Source: Paracoccaceae bacterium
GTDB taxonomy: Bacteria > Pseudomonadota > Alphaproteobacteria > Rhodobacterales > Rhodobacteraceae
DNA: 64,000 nucleotides
Direction: 5' to 3'
Assembly (NCBI GenBank): GCA_009842205.1
Contig: VYFX01000079.1
Coordinates: 1-64,000 of the forward strand
Shown here: positions 1 to 8,237 of the stretch, piece by piece
Layout of the letters: every line of letters begins with the position of its first letter
Position numbering within the stretch: the first letter of the stretch is position 1
The notes under the pieces: model-generated
What the model saw: only the letters and a program-made list of their open reading frames with translations
Databases searched by the model: none
Told to the model about the DNA's origin: nothing
Position numbers and translations under genes: made by a program

Positions 1-137
1 TCGCTGATCAAAAGGCAAGGACAAACGCAAAAAAAAAGATGTGTGAATACGGTAGGGGCTTCACCCAATACCTCCGATACCTTCAATGTAATCGTACCCT
101 TGTCAAAACCATTTTCCTCGTCTATGTTTCCTGCCAT
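1..137 (-). CDS. Unknown protein, N-terminal fragment cut by the window edge
   Basis: An open reading frame starts with ATG at 137 and runs leftward off the window, giving about 45 residues with no stop. A good Shine-Dalgarno AGGAG lies at 146-150, eight bases before the ATG, which is the main reason to believe it. The fragment begins MAGNIDEENGFDKG and becomes hydrophobic and cysteine-containing towards the edge (VFTHLFFCVCPCLLIS), which could be the start of a membrane segment. I do not recognise the family. It would be transcribed divergently from the TRAP gene at 545. The rest of the gene lies outside the window, so no function is offered. Confidence 0.4.
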   Translation of the reverse strand, partial: MAGNIDEENGFDKGTITLKVSEVLGEAPTVFTHLFFCVCPCLLIS

Positions 138-449
138 CGGGAATGCTCCTTCTTTATGGTCAAAAAATACGGTTGCGGTGTTCCCGACACTTCCCCGAAA
201 AGCCACGATCCCGCACGCTTCTGACCCTGGGGGATGGAAAACGAACAAAATCGGAATGGACGTTGAACGAATCAGGCCGGAAAAGGTTGAAAACACCAAT
301 TTCGGGCTGGTTTATAGCAAAATTCTACACAATAGAAAAATCACACCCTAATTGTGAAATTGTGTTGCAGATTACTGCCAAAATATATATAAGGGGGCTG
401 ATGGAGTAGGATAGAATTCTTATTCCATATTCAAAAAAAGTAATTTAAG

Positions 450-518
450 AACGGGATGTGAGGCAATTAGTTTCCGCAAGGAAACAGGTATCGTCTTCCA
501 GTTTTCCATAGTCCCGTT
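450..518 (+). promoter_or_regulatory. Possible structured 5' leader RNA of the TRAP binding-protein gene
   Basis: In the 407-bp gap before the TRAP gene, AACGGGA (450-456) is exactly complementary to TCCCGTT (512-518), closing a domain of about 70 nt. Inside it a perfect 6-bp hairpin, GTTTCC/GGAAAC (470-475 with 480-485), is capped by GCAA, a GNRA tetraloop. The closing strand runs into a T-rich stretch (517-522), and the Shine-Dalgarno AGGAG at 531-535 follows at once. This is the shape expected of a cis-regulatory leader, but I could not match it to a named riboswitch class. The remaining bases from 138 to 449 show nothing I can name. Confidence 0.35.
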
Positions 519-544
519 TTTTGAGTATTTAGGAGAAATGTAGA

Positions 545-1615
545 ATGCTAAATAGATTGTTTAACCCTGTTAAATTGGGTGTGGCAGTACTGTTCGGATT
601 GATGATTAGCTTGGGTTCTGTAACCGCCGCTGATTATAATCTTAGAGCTGTTGTTGGCCCAGACCTGAACGATGAAGACTATGATGGGATTGTCGTTTTC
701 AAGGACTATGTAGAATCCCGTTCAAATGGTGCGATTTCGGTCGAAATCTTTGCAGGTACCCAGCTGTGTGCCAACGGTGCTGAATGCCTTCAGGGAATTT
801 CTGATGGTACCATGGATGTATATATCTCCACATCAGGTGGTGCAGCAGGCATCTTCCCCTATGTCCAGATCTTTGACCTGCCTTATCTCCTGAGGGATGA
901 CCGGGTCGCGGAGACTGTTCTTCGTGGTGAATTTGTCGATATTCTTCGTCAAATGGCCCTGGAAGATTCAAACGGCACCATTCGACTTATGACCATTGGT
1001 AATACTGGCGGTTGGAGAAACTTTGCCAATACCCAAAAAGTCATTCAAGAACCTGCCGACATGGAAGGCTTGAAGATCAGGACTGTTGTTGCCGACCTTC
1101 CACAGGAACTGGTCAAGGCATTGGGTGCCAGCCCAACTCCAATTCCCTGGCCCGAGTTGTTCACGTCATTCCAGACAGGTGTTGTCGAAGGTTCAAAGAA
1201 CGGCATCACCGACATCATGGGTATGAAATTCCCCGATGCCGGGTTGAAATACATCACTCTTGATGGTCATGCCTACATGGGTGCCCTGTGGTGGATGAAC
1301 AACGAGAAACTGATGAGCATGCCCGAGTCACTAAGGGCGGTTGTTGCCAATGGCTTCACCGAGCTTCAGCAGGCAACATTTGCTTCACCAAAGAGAAAAT
1401 CCATTCAGGCCTATACTGATTTTGTTGAGATCGGTGGTAACATCTATGTTCCAACCCCTGAACAAAAGCAGATGTTCAAGGATGCTGCTGCTCCCGTTTA
1501 TGATTGGTTCAAGTCCAACGTTAAGGGTGGTCAGGAAGTGTTTGATGCCTTGGTTGAAGCAGCCGCAGCTGCCGAGGCCGAGATTGACATGCTGAACGCA
1601 TCAATCATCAACTAA
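545..1615 (+). CDS. TRAP transporter solute-binding protein (DctP family)
   Basis: A 356-residue periplasmic receptor of a tripartite ATP-independent transporter, which normally captures an organic acid and delivers it to a DctQM membrane pair. Residues 1-29 form a signal peptide with likely cleavage after SVTA-A. Arg179 in the GLKIRTV stretch sits where the family has its carboxylate-binding arginine, followed by the typical ALGASPTPIPWPELFTSFQ and GVVEGSKNG blocks. Two cysteines about six residues apart (75 and 81) may form a disulfide. AGGAG at 531-535 sets the ATG. No DctQ or DctM gene is visible nearby; the gene stands alone between a possible structured leader and a strong terminator, so it must work with membrane subunits encoded elsewhere. 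The substrate cannot be told. Confidence 0.9.
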   Translation: MLNRLFNPVKLGVAVLFGLMISLGSVTAADYNLRAVVGPDLNDEDYDGIVVFKDYVESRSNGAISVEIFAGTQLCANGAECLQGISDGTMDVYISTSGGAAGIFPYVQIFDLPYLLRDDRVAETVLRGEFVDILRQMALEDSNGTIRLMTIGNTGGWRNFANTQKVIQEPADMEGLKIRTVVADLPQELVKALGASPTPIPWPELFTSFQTGVVEGSKNGITDIMGMKFPDAGLKYITLDGHAYMGALWWMNNEKLMSMPESLRAVVANGFTELQQATFASPKRKSIQAYTDFVEIGGNIYVPTPEQKQMFKDAAAPVYDWFKSNVKGGQEVFDALVEAAAAAEAEIDMLNASIIN

Positions 1616-1628
1616 ATTTTGTCAATAT

Positions 1629-1660
1629 AAAGGAGGCCTACCATGATGGCCTCCTTTTTT
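1629..1660 (+). terminator. Rho-independent terminator after the TRAP gene
   Basis: AAAGGAGGCC (1629-1638) pairs with GGCCTCCTTT (1648-1657) around a 9-nt loop, and the right arm ends in a run of six T. It begins 13 nt after the TRAP stop codon. The next gene's Shine-Dalgarno follows at 1667, so read-through could still feed the dioxygenase gene. Confidence 0.9.
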
Positions 1661-1677
1661 CGTTACAGGAGGTTGAA

Positions 1678-2370
1678 TTGGACAAGTTTGACAATCAAGG
1701 TTATTTCGTTGCCGAAGAAGCCTTATCCGAGAATGACCTGAAACTTCTCGGAAACTGTTGTAATGCCCTTCTTGATGAACCGGTCGATGATGGTGGTGGT
1801 GACCGTCATGAAATCGGTTTGGGGAAAAGAAGAAGGTTTCTTGCCCATCGTCATGAAGAGTTTGATGGCTTGGAAGCATTTATCCTCTCCGGGCCACCTG
1901 CCAAGGTAGCTTCCAGGGTATTGGGCAGTGAATGCTATCTGTTCAACGAGCAATTCGTAGTCAAGGGACCAAAAACCGGAGCAAGTTTTGCCTGGCATCA
2001 GGACAGCGCCTATGTCGGGTTTGATCATAAACCGTATATTAGTGTCTGGATGGCTATTGATGAGGCAAATAAAAAAAACGGATGCCTCAGAATTCTGCCA
2101 CGTAACCTCAAGGAAGAAAATTATATCGATACTCACAATTGGGACGAGGGTTCAAAGGAATTGGTTGGTTATGATGGTTCGGATGAAGGATCAATGGTTA
2201 TTGGTCCAGAAGGAACGATCGTTGTTTTTTCCAGCCTTACCCTGCATAGTTCAGGGGAAAACATCACTGACAAAAGCAGACGTGCCTATCTAATTCAATA
2301 TAGTTCAGAACCTTTGCGGGATCCTGAATCCGGTCAATTGAAAAGGTTTGCCAAACCGGTAAGCCTTTGA
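1678..2370 (+). CDS. Phytanoyl-CoA dioxygenase (PhyH) family protein
   Basis: A 230-residue Fe(II)/2-oxoglutarate-dependent oxygenase of the PhyH fold. The iron triad is visible: His107 and Asp109 in WHQDSAYVG, and the distal His180 in SLTLHSSGEN. The arginines of SRRAYLIQYS (around 191-192) are placed to bind 2-oxoglutarate. Translation most likely begins at TTG 1678, since a full AGGAGG lies at 1667-1672, five bases upstream, and no ATG is near. The gene sits 62 bp downstream of the TRAP receptor, beyond a terminator, so a functional link is possible but unproven. PhyH proteins hydroxylate very varied small molecules, and the substrate is not predictable here. Confidence 0.85.
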   Translation: MDKFDNQGYFVAEEALSENDLKLLGNCCNALLDEPVDDGGGDRHEIGLGKRRRFLAHRHEEFDGLEAFILSGPPAKVASRVLGSECYLFNEQFVVKGPKTGASFAWHQDSAYVGFDHKPYISVWMAIDEANKKNGCLRILPRNLKEENYIDTHNWDEGSKELVGYDGSDEGSMVIGPEGTIVVFSSLTLHSSGENITDKSRRAYLIQYSSEPLRDPESGQLKRFAKPVSL

Positions 2371-2395
2371 ATGACTTAACTATCTACAGAGGGGG

Positions 2396-2884
2396 TTACC
2401 TCAAGGGATACATCCAGGGTCTGTAATCTTGTACCAAAATTTTTCCCTGATTTATTTCCTCAAGCGTCATTTTCGGTACAAGAAATTCAAGACTGATCTT
2501 GGCATCAGGATCACCTCCTATTGCCGAAAGTGTGTACCACATGTAAGCCCTGACTATATCGGGCTTTTCCAAGCCTCTTCCCGTCTCATAATACCAGCCT
2601 ACTCCAGATTGGGCTCCCGGATGGGCTTTCATGGAAGATCTGAGATACCATTCAAAGGCTCTGACATCATCCTGGGGAACACCAAGTCCCAAGGCGTACA
2701 TGATACCGATCAATTCCTCGGCATCGGCATTGCCGGAATGTGCGGCAGGAAGAAGCTCGGCCATTGCTTCCTCAAATCTGTTGGATTCCATGAGATCTCT
2801 GGCATATTCGATATCACTACTGCCATGGAGCGGAATCAGGATAAAAAGGATTATCGAGAAAAACAGGAATTTTGTCTGAATCAT
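2396..2884 (-). CDS. Secreted Sel1-repeat protein
   Basis: A 162-residue protein with an N-terminal signal or anchor sequence (about 20 hydrophobic residues, FLFFSIILFILIP) followed by Sel1-like alpha-helical repeats of about 36 residues. The clearest repeats read AEELIGIMYALGLGVPQDDV and GVGWYYETGRGLEKPDIVRA, each ending in an A-x-x-W-Y helix. Sel1 repeats are protein-binding scaffolds, often periplasmic in proteobacteria. The start codon at 2884 lies only 21 bp from that of the divergent di-heme peroxidase, so the two share a very short control region. No catalytic motif is present. Confidence 0.75.
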   Translation of the reverse strand: MIQTKFLFFSIILFILIPLHGSSDIEYARDLMESNRFEEAMAELLPAAHSGNADAEELIGIMYALGLGVPQDDVRAFEWYLRSSMKAHPGAQSGVGWYYETGRGLEKPDIVRAYMWYTLSAIGGDPDAKISLEFLVPKMTLEEINQGKILVQDYRPWMYPLR

Positions 2885-2905
2885 AATTATGCAAATTTAC
2901 CAAAA

Positions 2906-4270
2906 ATGAGATTTTTCAAAATAGTTCAATTTTCGTTTTTTACGTTTTATTTGATTTTTGCCCTTTCAGGACTTGCCAGGGCAGGAGAATTTTATCTTTC
3001 CCGGGAATTGATGGAATCCCTGAAACTGGAAGAAAGTGATTTTCTGCCATTTGACGAAAATCAGGCTAAACTGGGACAATTGCTATTCTACGATCCCATA
3101 TTGTCCGGCAACAGAAACATTTCCTGTGGAACCTGCCATCATCATGATTTGCACAGCGCTGATGGTTTGTCTCTTGGGTTGGGGCAGGGAGGGATAGGAA
3201 TAGGAGAAAATCGGACCGTACCGTCTGACAACCAAACCATCAGGCGTAGAATGCCCAGAAATTCCCAAGCCCTCTTCAATGTAGGGGCCAGGGAAATCAC
3301 CCAGATGTTTAATGACGGTAGGGTCAGTACTGATGATTACTTTGAAAAAGGTTTCAACACACCGGCCGAAGAGTTTTTACCTGAAGGTCTGGAAACACTT
3401 CTTGCAGCACAATCATTGTTTCCCTTGATTGGTGAAGTTGAAATGATGGGGAACCTTGAGGAAAATGAAATTTCTCCGGCAGTCAATGAAAGAATTGACT
3501 ATGGTTGGCCGCTTCTCATTGACCGGATCAGGGGCATACCCGACTATGAATCACTTTTCATCGATGCTTTCGATGATGTGGATTCATTCAAGGACATTGA
3601 TATCACTCATGTCGGCAATGCACTTGGGGCTTTCATGGGAAGTGAATGGAGAAGTTTCGATAGCCCCTTTGATCAATATTTGAATGGTGATTTGGATGCC
3701 TTGAATGCAGAGGAACTTGCGGGATTGGAAATTTTCTTTGGCAAGGGAAATTGTTCATCCTGCCATAGTGGCAAATTGTTTGCCGACCAGAGGTTTCATG
3801 CTTTGGCAATACCACCTTTGGGACCGGGCAGAACCCGCAAGTTTGACCTCCATGTCAGGGATGTTGGGAGATTGGGTGAGAGTGATCGATGGGAGGATTC
3901 CTACAGGTTTCGGACTCCTTCATTGAGGAATGTGGGCCTTACTGCACCCTATGGTCATAACGGTGCCTATGCTACCCTTGAGGGTATAATCAGGCATCAC
4001 CTTAACCCCATGGAAAGTTTAGAAAACTGGGATTCATCACAGGTTATTCTGCCAGCATTTGAAAAAGCCGAAAGATTGGATTTCATTATCCACGAAGATC
4101 GTCTGGAAATGGCACGCTTCAAAAACTTCATCGACATTGAACCCCTAGAACTTAGTGAAGAGGAAATACAACAACTGATTGCCTTTTTGCATGCTCTGAC
4201 TGGAGAAGAAAGCATAAAAGGGAGGTTGGGAAGGCCAAACGAAGTACCTAGTGGGCTTGTTGTAGATTAA
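2906..4270 (+). CDS. Di-heme cytochrome c peroxidase / MauG family protein
   Basis: A 454-residue exported c-type cytochrome. Residues 1-26 are a signal peptide ending SGLARA-G. Two heme-binding sites are present: CGTCH at 74-78 and CSSCH at 283-287. The C-terminal block RTPSLRNVGLTAPYGHNGAY is typical of the CCP/MauG family. It should act in the periplasm, either reducing H2O2 or oxidising a partner; the residue after APY is Gly-His rather than the Met-His common in classical peroxidases, which could alter the ligand of the high-potential heme. The frame stays open back to 2429, but that stretch is antisense to the Sel1 gene. ATG 2906 is preferred because it yields a clean signal peptide. 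Confidence 0.88.
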   Translation: MRFFKIVQFSFFTFYLIFALSGLARAGEFYLSRELMESLKLEESDFLPFDENQAKLGQLLFYDPILSGNRNISCGTCHHHDLHSADGLSLGLGQGGIGIGENRTVPSDNQTIRRRMPRNSQALFNVGAREITQMFNDGRVSTDDYFEKGFNTPAEEFLPEGLETLLAAQSLFPLIGEVEMMGNLEENEISPAVNERIDYGWPLLIDRIRGIPDYESLFIDAFDDVDSFKDIDITHVGNALGAFMGSEWRSFDSPFDQYLNGDLDALNAEELAGLEIFFGKGNCSSCHSGKLFADQRFHALAIPPLGPGRTRKFDLHVRDVGRLGESDRWEDSYRFRTPSLRNVGLTAPYGHNGAYATLEGIIRHHLNPMESLENWDSSQVILPAFEKAERLDFIIHEDRLEMARFKNFIDIEPLELSEEEIQQLIAFLHALTGEESIKGRLGRPNEVPSGLVVD

Positions 4271-4281
4271 GTTTTAATCTA
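4263..4281. terminator. AT-rich hairpin across a stop codon, possible bidirectional terminator
   Basis: TAGATTAA (4263-4270) and TTAATCTA (4274-4281) form a perfect 8-bp inverted repeat with a 3-nt gap. The left arm contains the peroxidase stop codon. It lies between two convergent genes whose stops are 22 bp apart. It lacks G/C pairs and a real T-run, so terminator function is only plausible. Confidence 0.35.
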
Positions 4282-4292
4282 TCGATCTTGAT

Positions 4293-5387
4293 TTAAATTG
4301 GGTCTACAATTTCCGCTTGTCCAGACTTTATTGAATTTTCTGCTGCAACACCGACTGCAACTGCCCAATAACCATCGCTTAAAGTAACTTCGGGTTTGGT
4401 GCCACCTGAATGAATCATTTTTGCAAACTGTTCCTGCTGGTAAAATGTTGCACCATAATGCGAACCAGCTTTCAGTACGTCATCACTTAGGTTGATTTCT
4501 TCCTTCACAACCTCAGCGGTTGCACGATTTGAATGTTGAACCAGTGAAGTCTGGTTGTCAGAATCCTTCTTGAATTGCCATGAAGCTGGTACAAAGGCAT
4601 CAACCCTGCCCTTGGATCCGGTTATGCTTATCTCCTCCTGCCAGGGAACAGCGTCCGAAAACATGCAGAGATCAAGCATTCCCCGGCTGTTGTTTTCAAA
4701 TTCAACAATGGTAAAAGAGTTATCATGGATGTCTGGAGACTGACCATTATAGGTTTCATCCAAATGATTCACATCCATACCACTGGAACAGTAAACCCGA
4801 GTGGGATTGTTCTTGAAGAACAACCTCATCAGATCCCAATAATGGCAACACTTTTCGACCATCGTCCCCCCTGTGTTACAGTTGAAACGGTTCCAATCAC
4901 CAACTTTGGGGAGAAAGGGGAATCGGTGTTCACGTATGGAAGCCATGATTGGATTGCCAATCAGGTTCTGGTTACACATCTCGACCAATCTGGCCACCGG
5001 AGGCATAAATCTGTATTCCATAGCTACCCAGACCGGTACTCCCTGTCTTGCCTGCAGGTCAAGGATATCACGGCATTGTTTCAGATTAATGCAAAGTGGT
5101 TTTTCAACTAACACGGGGGTGTTGGTTAGTAGAACGTCCTTCAGAACTTCATGATGCGTGTGGTTTGGAGTGGCAATAATGAAAGCATCACAGGAAACCT
5201 TCGAGAGCATTTCCCGATAGTCGGTAAAGACCGAAGGATTGTTGGGCAGAATATCACAGGCTATTCGGCTCATTTCTTCTACAGGGTCAGCCAGTGCCAC
5301 AACGTCAATACCACCGATTATCTTGATATTCTCAAGATGTTCTTGGGCAATCATCCCACAGCCGATAAGTCCATACTTCAATGCCAT
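4293..5387 (-). CDS. Gfo/Idh/MocA family NAD(P)-dependent oxidoreductase
   Basis: A 364-residue sugar or polyol dehydrogenase-like enzyme. The N-terminal Rossmann fold begins with GLIGCGMIAQEH (residues 6-17), and the family motif EKP follows near residue 95 (VLVEKPLCI). The C-terminal domain has the usual beta-sheet with EYRFMPPVARL and a cofactor-proximal WDLMRLFF. It overlaps the upstream isomerase gene by one base (TAATG), so the two are probably translationally coupled. With the isomerase and PfkB kinase genes it suggests processing of one imported sugar or sugar derivative. The direction (oxidation or reduction) and substrate are unknown. Confidence 0.85.
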   Translation of the reverse strand: MALKYGLIGCGMIAQEHLENIKIIGGIDVVALADPVEEMSRIACDILPNNPSVFTDYREMLSKVSCDAFIIATPNHTHHEVLKDVLLTNTPVLVEKPLCINLKQCRDILDLQARQGVPVWVAMEYRFMPPVARLVEMCNQNLIGNPIMASIREHRFPFLPKVGDWNRFNCNTGGTMVEKCCHYWDLMRLFFKNNPTRVYCSSGMDVNHLDETYNGQSPDIHDNSFTIVEFENNSRGMLDLCMFSDAVPWQEEISITGSKGRVDAFVPASWQFKKDSDNQTSLVQHSNRATAEVVKEEINLSDDVLKAGSHYGATFYQQEQFAKMIHSGGTKPEVTLSDGYWAVAVGVAAENSIKSGQAEIVDPI

Positions 5388-6760
5388 TACAGCTCCAAAA
5401 CAGAAAGTCCAAAACCAGAAGCAAACGTGTTTATTGCACTGTCATGTCTGCCATATGCCAATACCAGATGATGTTCAATCCGTTCTTCAATCAAACCTTC
5501 CAGTACCTTTTCAACCCCTTTATCAAATTTGATCACTCCTGAAGTTCCGGTATAGGCCATGGGTTTGTCAAGAACCTCTCCATTAATTCGAATTACCCTT
5601 AAACTGCCCAATGATTGGGTTATTCGAAATAGGGTAATGTCACCTTTTTTGAGGGGAAACTGAAAGAGCAGGGGCTTTTTCCTGTTGGTATGAACTGTTG
5701 CTTCAATATCATAGGAAGGGTTACTCATTGAAAAAGGTGCCTGTCCACAGTGCCAAACCACACCCGTATCATCCGGGACATCCATATCCACTAAATCAAC
5801 CAGAAAAGTAGGCTCTTGTGTAATTTTTTGTAAATAAAGTTGAGACAGTGCACCCATGACATCGGCTTCACAAGCACAGGGAACTTTCTTTTCACCCATT
5901 AAGGAAACCGGTCCACAAATGGCTGCACCGTATTTGGTGAAGGTTTCAGGCCAACATCTTATGGCAAAGGCATCCAGAGATTGTTTCTCTTGCAGGTCTT
6001 CCAAGGCAAGTTTCAGCTTAAGAGATTTTTTTAACTCTTTCTGATCTACTTCATCCAAACCGACAACTTGAGAAATGCTTTCCCTAATCTGGTTTACTTC
6101 CTCATCGGTAGAGGTTTCAGCAGATGTAAATAATTCATCGAGGGTAAATTGAGTTATCTTAGTATTGAATATATTTTCCAAAGATTGTTCGGTGTATTTA
6201 CACGTATCGAAGCCAGGTGGGTGTTGCCCCAGCAGTCCAATCTTGAATGTTTCCGTGCTCTTATTTTCCCTTATATGATTTTCGATAGATCCAGTTGGTT
6301 GAAATTCTCTTCGCTTCCTGTCAATACCGTCCAAGGCAGAAATCAGGTCATCTGATAAGGTTTTAGAGGGGTTTTTATAGATCCAGTTGAAATCCCTGTT
6401 TCTAAGTCCGAGTGCATGACTGGCCAGGTTTAACCCGCAAAATGAATTCAGTCTGAGGCGATCACCATCACGGGGTTCATTGGTTGCCCATATCGTTATG
6501 GGGTGTTCAAATTCTGAACCGATTTTACAGATGGTTTCTGCGTCCCTGAAAGTAAGTTGGAGAATTAGAATGGCATCGAATTCAATTTCCGATAGATATT
6601 GTATGAAATCCTCGGCATCATCTTCATCCAGCAGGATGTTTTGTGGACAAATCAACTCAAAATTGAGTTGATTCAGAACTTCCATCTTTTGGGAATAAAC
6701 CTGCTCTGCCAAAGCCATGTCAAAGGTTGAACGTGCAAGTGGGAAAATAGCTAATTTCAA
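5387..6760 (-). CDS. L-fucose/L-arabinose isomerase-like protein
   Basis: A 457-residue protein resembling the fucose isomerase family that interconverts aldoses and ketoses. Family features include the N-terminal FPLARSTFDMALAE and, in the second half, CACEADVMGAL, a VDLVDMDVPDD acidic block and WHCGQAP, which carry the Glu, Asp and His expected at the metal site. Its stop codon overlaps the start of the Gfo/Idh/MocA gene, and the PfkB gene lies 65 bp upstream on the same strand. Members of this superfamily act on many sugars and some have non-isomerase roles, so substrate and even reaction remain inferred. Confidence 0.72.
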   Translation of the reverse strand: MKLAIFPLARSTFDMALAEQVYSQKMEVLNQLNFELICPQNILLDEDDAEDFIQYLSEIEFDAILILQLTFRDAETICKIGSEFEHPITIWATNEPRDGDRLRLNSFCGLNLASHALGLRNRDFNWIYKNPSKTLSDDLISALDGIDRKRREFQPTGSIENHIRENKSTETFKIGLLGQHPPGFDTCKYTEQSLENIFNTKITQFTLDELFTSAETSTDEEVNQIRESISQVVGLDEVDQKELKKSLKLKLALEDLQEKQSLDAFAIRCWPETFTKYGAAICGPVSLMGEKKVPCACEADVMGALSQLYLQKITQEPTFLVDLVDMDVPDDTGVVWHCGQAPFSMSNPSYDIEATVHTNRKKPLLFQFPLKKGDITLFRITQSLGSLRVIRINGEVLDKPMAYTGTSGVIKFDKGVEKVLEGLIEERIEHHLVLAYGRHDSAINTFASGFGLSVLEL

Positions 6761-6825
6761 CTAAATTTCTTTCTTTATTTCTTTGATTGGATTTCAATTC
6801 GAATTCGTATTTCTATGCATTTCAA

Positions 6826-7707
6826 TTACATTTTACCAATAAAAGTCTCTACTTCCTGACGTGTTGGATAATTTTCTCTTCCCTTGGTCGTTTGACACTT
6901 CAAGGCAGCAGTGGCATTGGCAAATTCCATAGCCTGTATTTCCGAACCACCCTCAGCCAATTTTAACGCAAATGCACCATGCCAAACATCACCAGCACCC
7001 AGGGTTTCCTGGGGTTGAATTGTGTGTCCTGGTATATGTTCTACTTTGTTCCCATCTAGAAAATATACTCCCTTTTCACCATTGGTCACACATAGCCAAC
7101 CAGGCAATTTGTCCTTGATCATTTTCAATCCCTTCACGGGGTCCCGGGATTGAGTAAGCGAATATAAACCCTGGTATGAAAAAGCTACATGGCTGGCATC
7201 CTTGAGACAGGTATAATCTTGTAGCGGTTCTACATCAATGATACCTGGTTTATCTCGTTTTTTGGCAACTTCCATTGTTGTTTGGGCTCCCTTCGGCCAG
7301 ATAATATCAGTCAGGTATACATCAGCATCGGGTGCATCCCAGATCCAATCCGTTTCTTCAATCAGGTTTTCACCCCTGAAATTAATAATCTGCCTTTCTC
7401 CACTTGGATCTATTGCAACCGAAGAAAACGAAGACCTTGAATTGGGCTCCCTGCAAATCATGGAAGGTTCCAAGCCATAATTTTCCAAGTCCTGGATAAT
7501 TAGGTCACCTATGACATCACTGCCAACCCTTCCACCAAATGAAACCTCACCACCCAATTTGCTGATGGCCACCGCAGCATTGGCAGCACATCCCCCACCG
7601 ATGATATAGGCATCAGTTGTAAAGTATTTGTCTCCAGTATTGGGAAGGGTTTCAACTCGATAAACAAAATCGACAACAGCGAGACCGAATGCAAAAATCC
7701 TTGCCAT
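6826..7707 (-). CDS. PfkB-family carbohydrate or nucleoside kinase
   Basis: A 293-residue ribokinase-fold kinase. The N-terminal substrate motif GGGCAANAAVAISKLGG and the C-terminal ATP/anion-hole motif TLGAGDVWHGAFAL, with its catalytic Asp, are both intact. The ATG at 7707 (MARIFAFG) is chosen over one at 7728 because the family starts right at this strand. It probably heads a three-gene unit with the isomerase and Gfo/Idh/MocA genes. An imperfect dyad TGATG-CTTAT-CATCA (7729-7743) lies just upstream. Its substrate is likely what the BMP-type transporter imports or a derivative of it, which would suit a pentose, deoxysugar or nucleoside. Confidence 0.85.
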   Translation of the reverse strand: MARIFAFGLAVVDFVYRVETLPNTGDKYFTTDAYIIGGGCAANAAVAISKLGGEVSFGGRVGSDVIGDLIIQDLENYGLEPSMICREPNSRSSFSSVAIDPSGERQIINFRGENLIEETDWIWDAPDADVYLTDIIWPKGAQTTMEVAKKRDKPGIIDVEPLQDYTCLKDASHVAFSYQGLYSLTQSRDPVKGLKMIKDKLPGWLCVTNGEKGVYFLDGNKVEHIPGHTIQPQETLGAGDVWHGAFALKLAEGGSEIQAMEFANATAALKCQTTKGRENYPTRQEVETFIGKM

Positions 7708-8237
7708 AATTAACAAAATCCAAACCAATGATGCTTATCATCAAGATTGTATCATTAAGTTATTCAATTTTCTGTTCAAGCAAGTCTACTGAATTGTAAT
7801 TACATGATTAGCGACCAAAAATACACCTGCTAGATATTGGTTACAGCCTAAAATTAATTCTATAATTGCCTAATCGGATATTTAACTCACTGTAATTGAG
7901 CAGTAGGGTATGAATTATATTGCTACAATATTTTCTACTTTGAGCAGTTTAGCTTCAACTATTGGCTGAAAAATTTAAGTACCCTTCATGAAATATAGAT
8001 TTATTAATAGATGTGGATCAATCAGGTGATTTATTATCGATAATCTCGATCTATACCTTACCTGTTATCAAATCCATATTGACTTTTCCAACTTTTTGTC
8101 TTGACTGTACAAATCAGTCCTTACAATCCCAAAAAACAGCTATTACCCAATCAATAAATTTTCAAATAGTTAGAACCTAAACTTGCAATTGGCCGATGGT
8201 AAAATCTATCTAACTCCCCTGACAATAAGATCTAAAA
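7708..8237. other. 530-bp AT-rich intergenic region
   Basis: This gap splits the importer genes from the kinase-isomerase-oxidoreductase genes on the same strand. I see no convincing open frame, tRNA or strong terminator. A short dyad TGATG-N5-CATCA at 7729-7743 near the kinase start is the only candidate regulatory site. The gap could carry a promoter for the kinase operon or a small RNA, but nothing proves either. Confidence 0.5.

Noticed and set aside
39..409. Several overlapping plus-strand open stretches at the left edge
   Set aside because: No ribosome-binding site or recognisable motif; the minus-strand frame from 137 has a good Shine-Dalgarno and fits better.
2429..2905. Possible 159-residue N-terminal extension of the di-heme peroxidase
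   Set aside because: It is antisense to the Sel1 gene and would bury the signal peptide; ATG 2906 gives a normal exported cytochrome.
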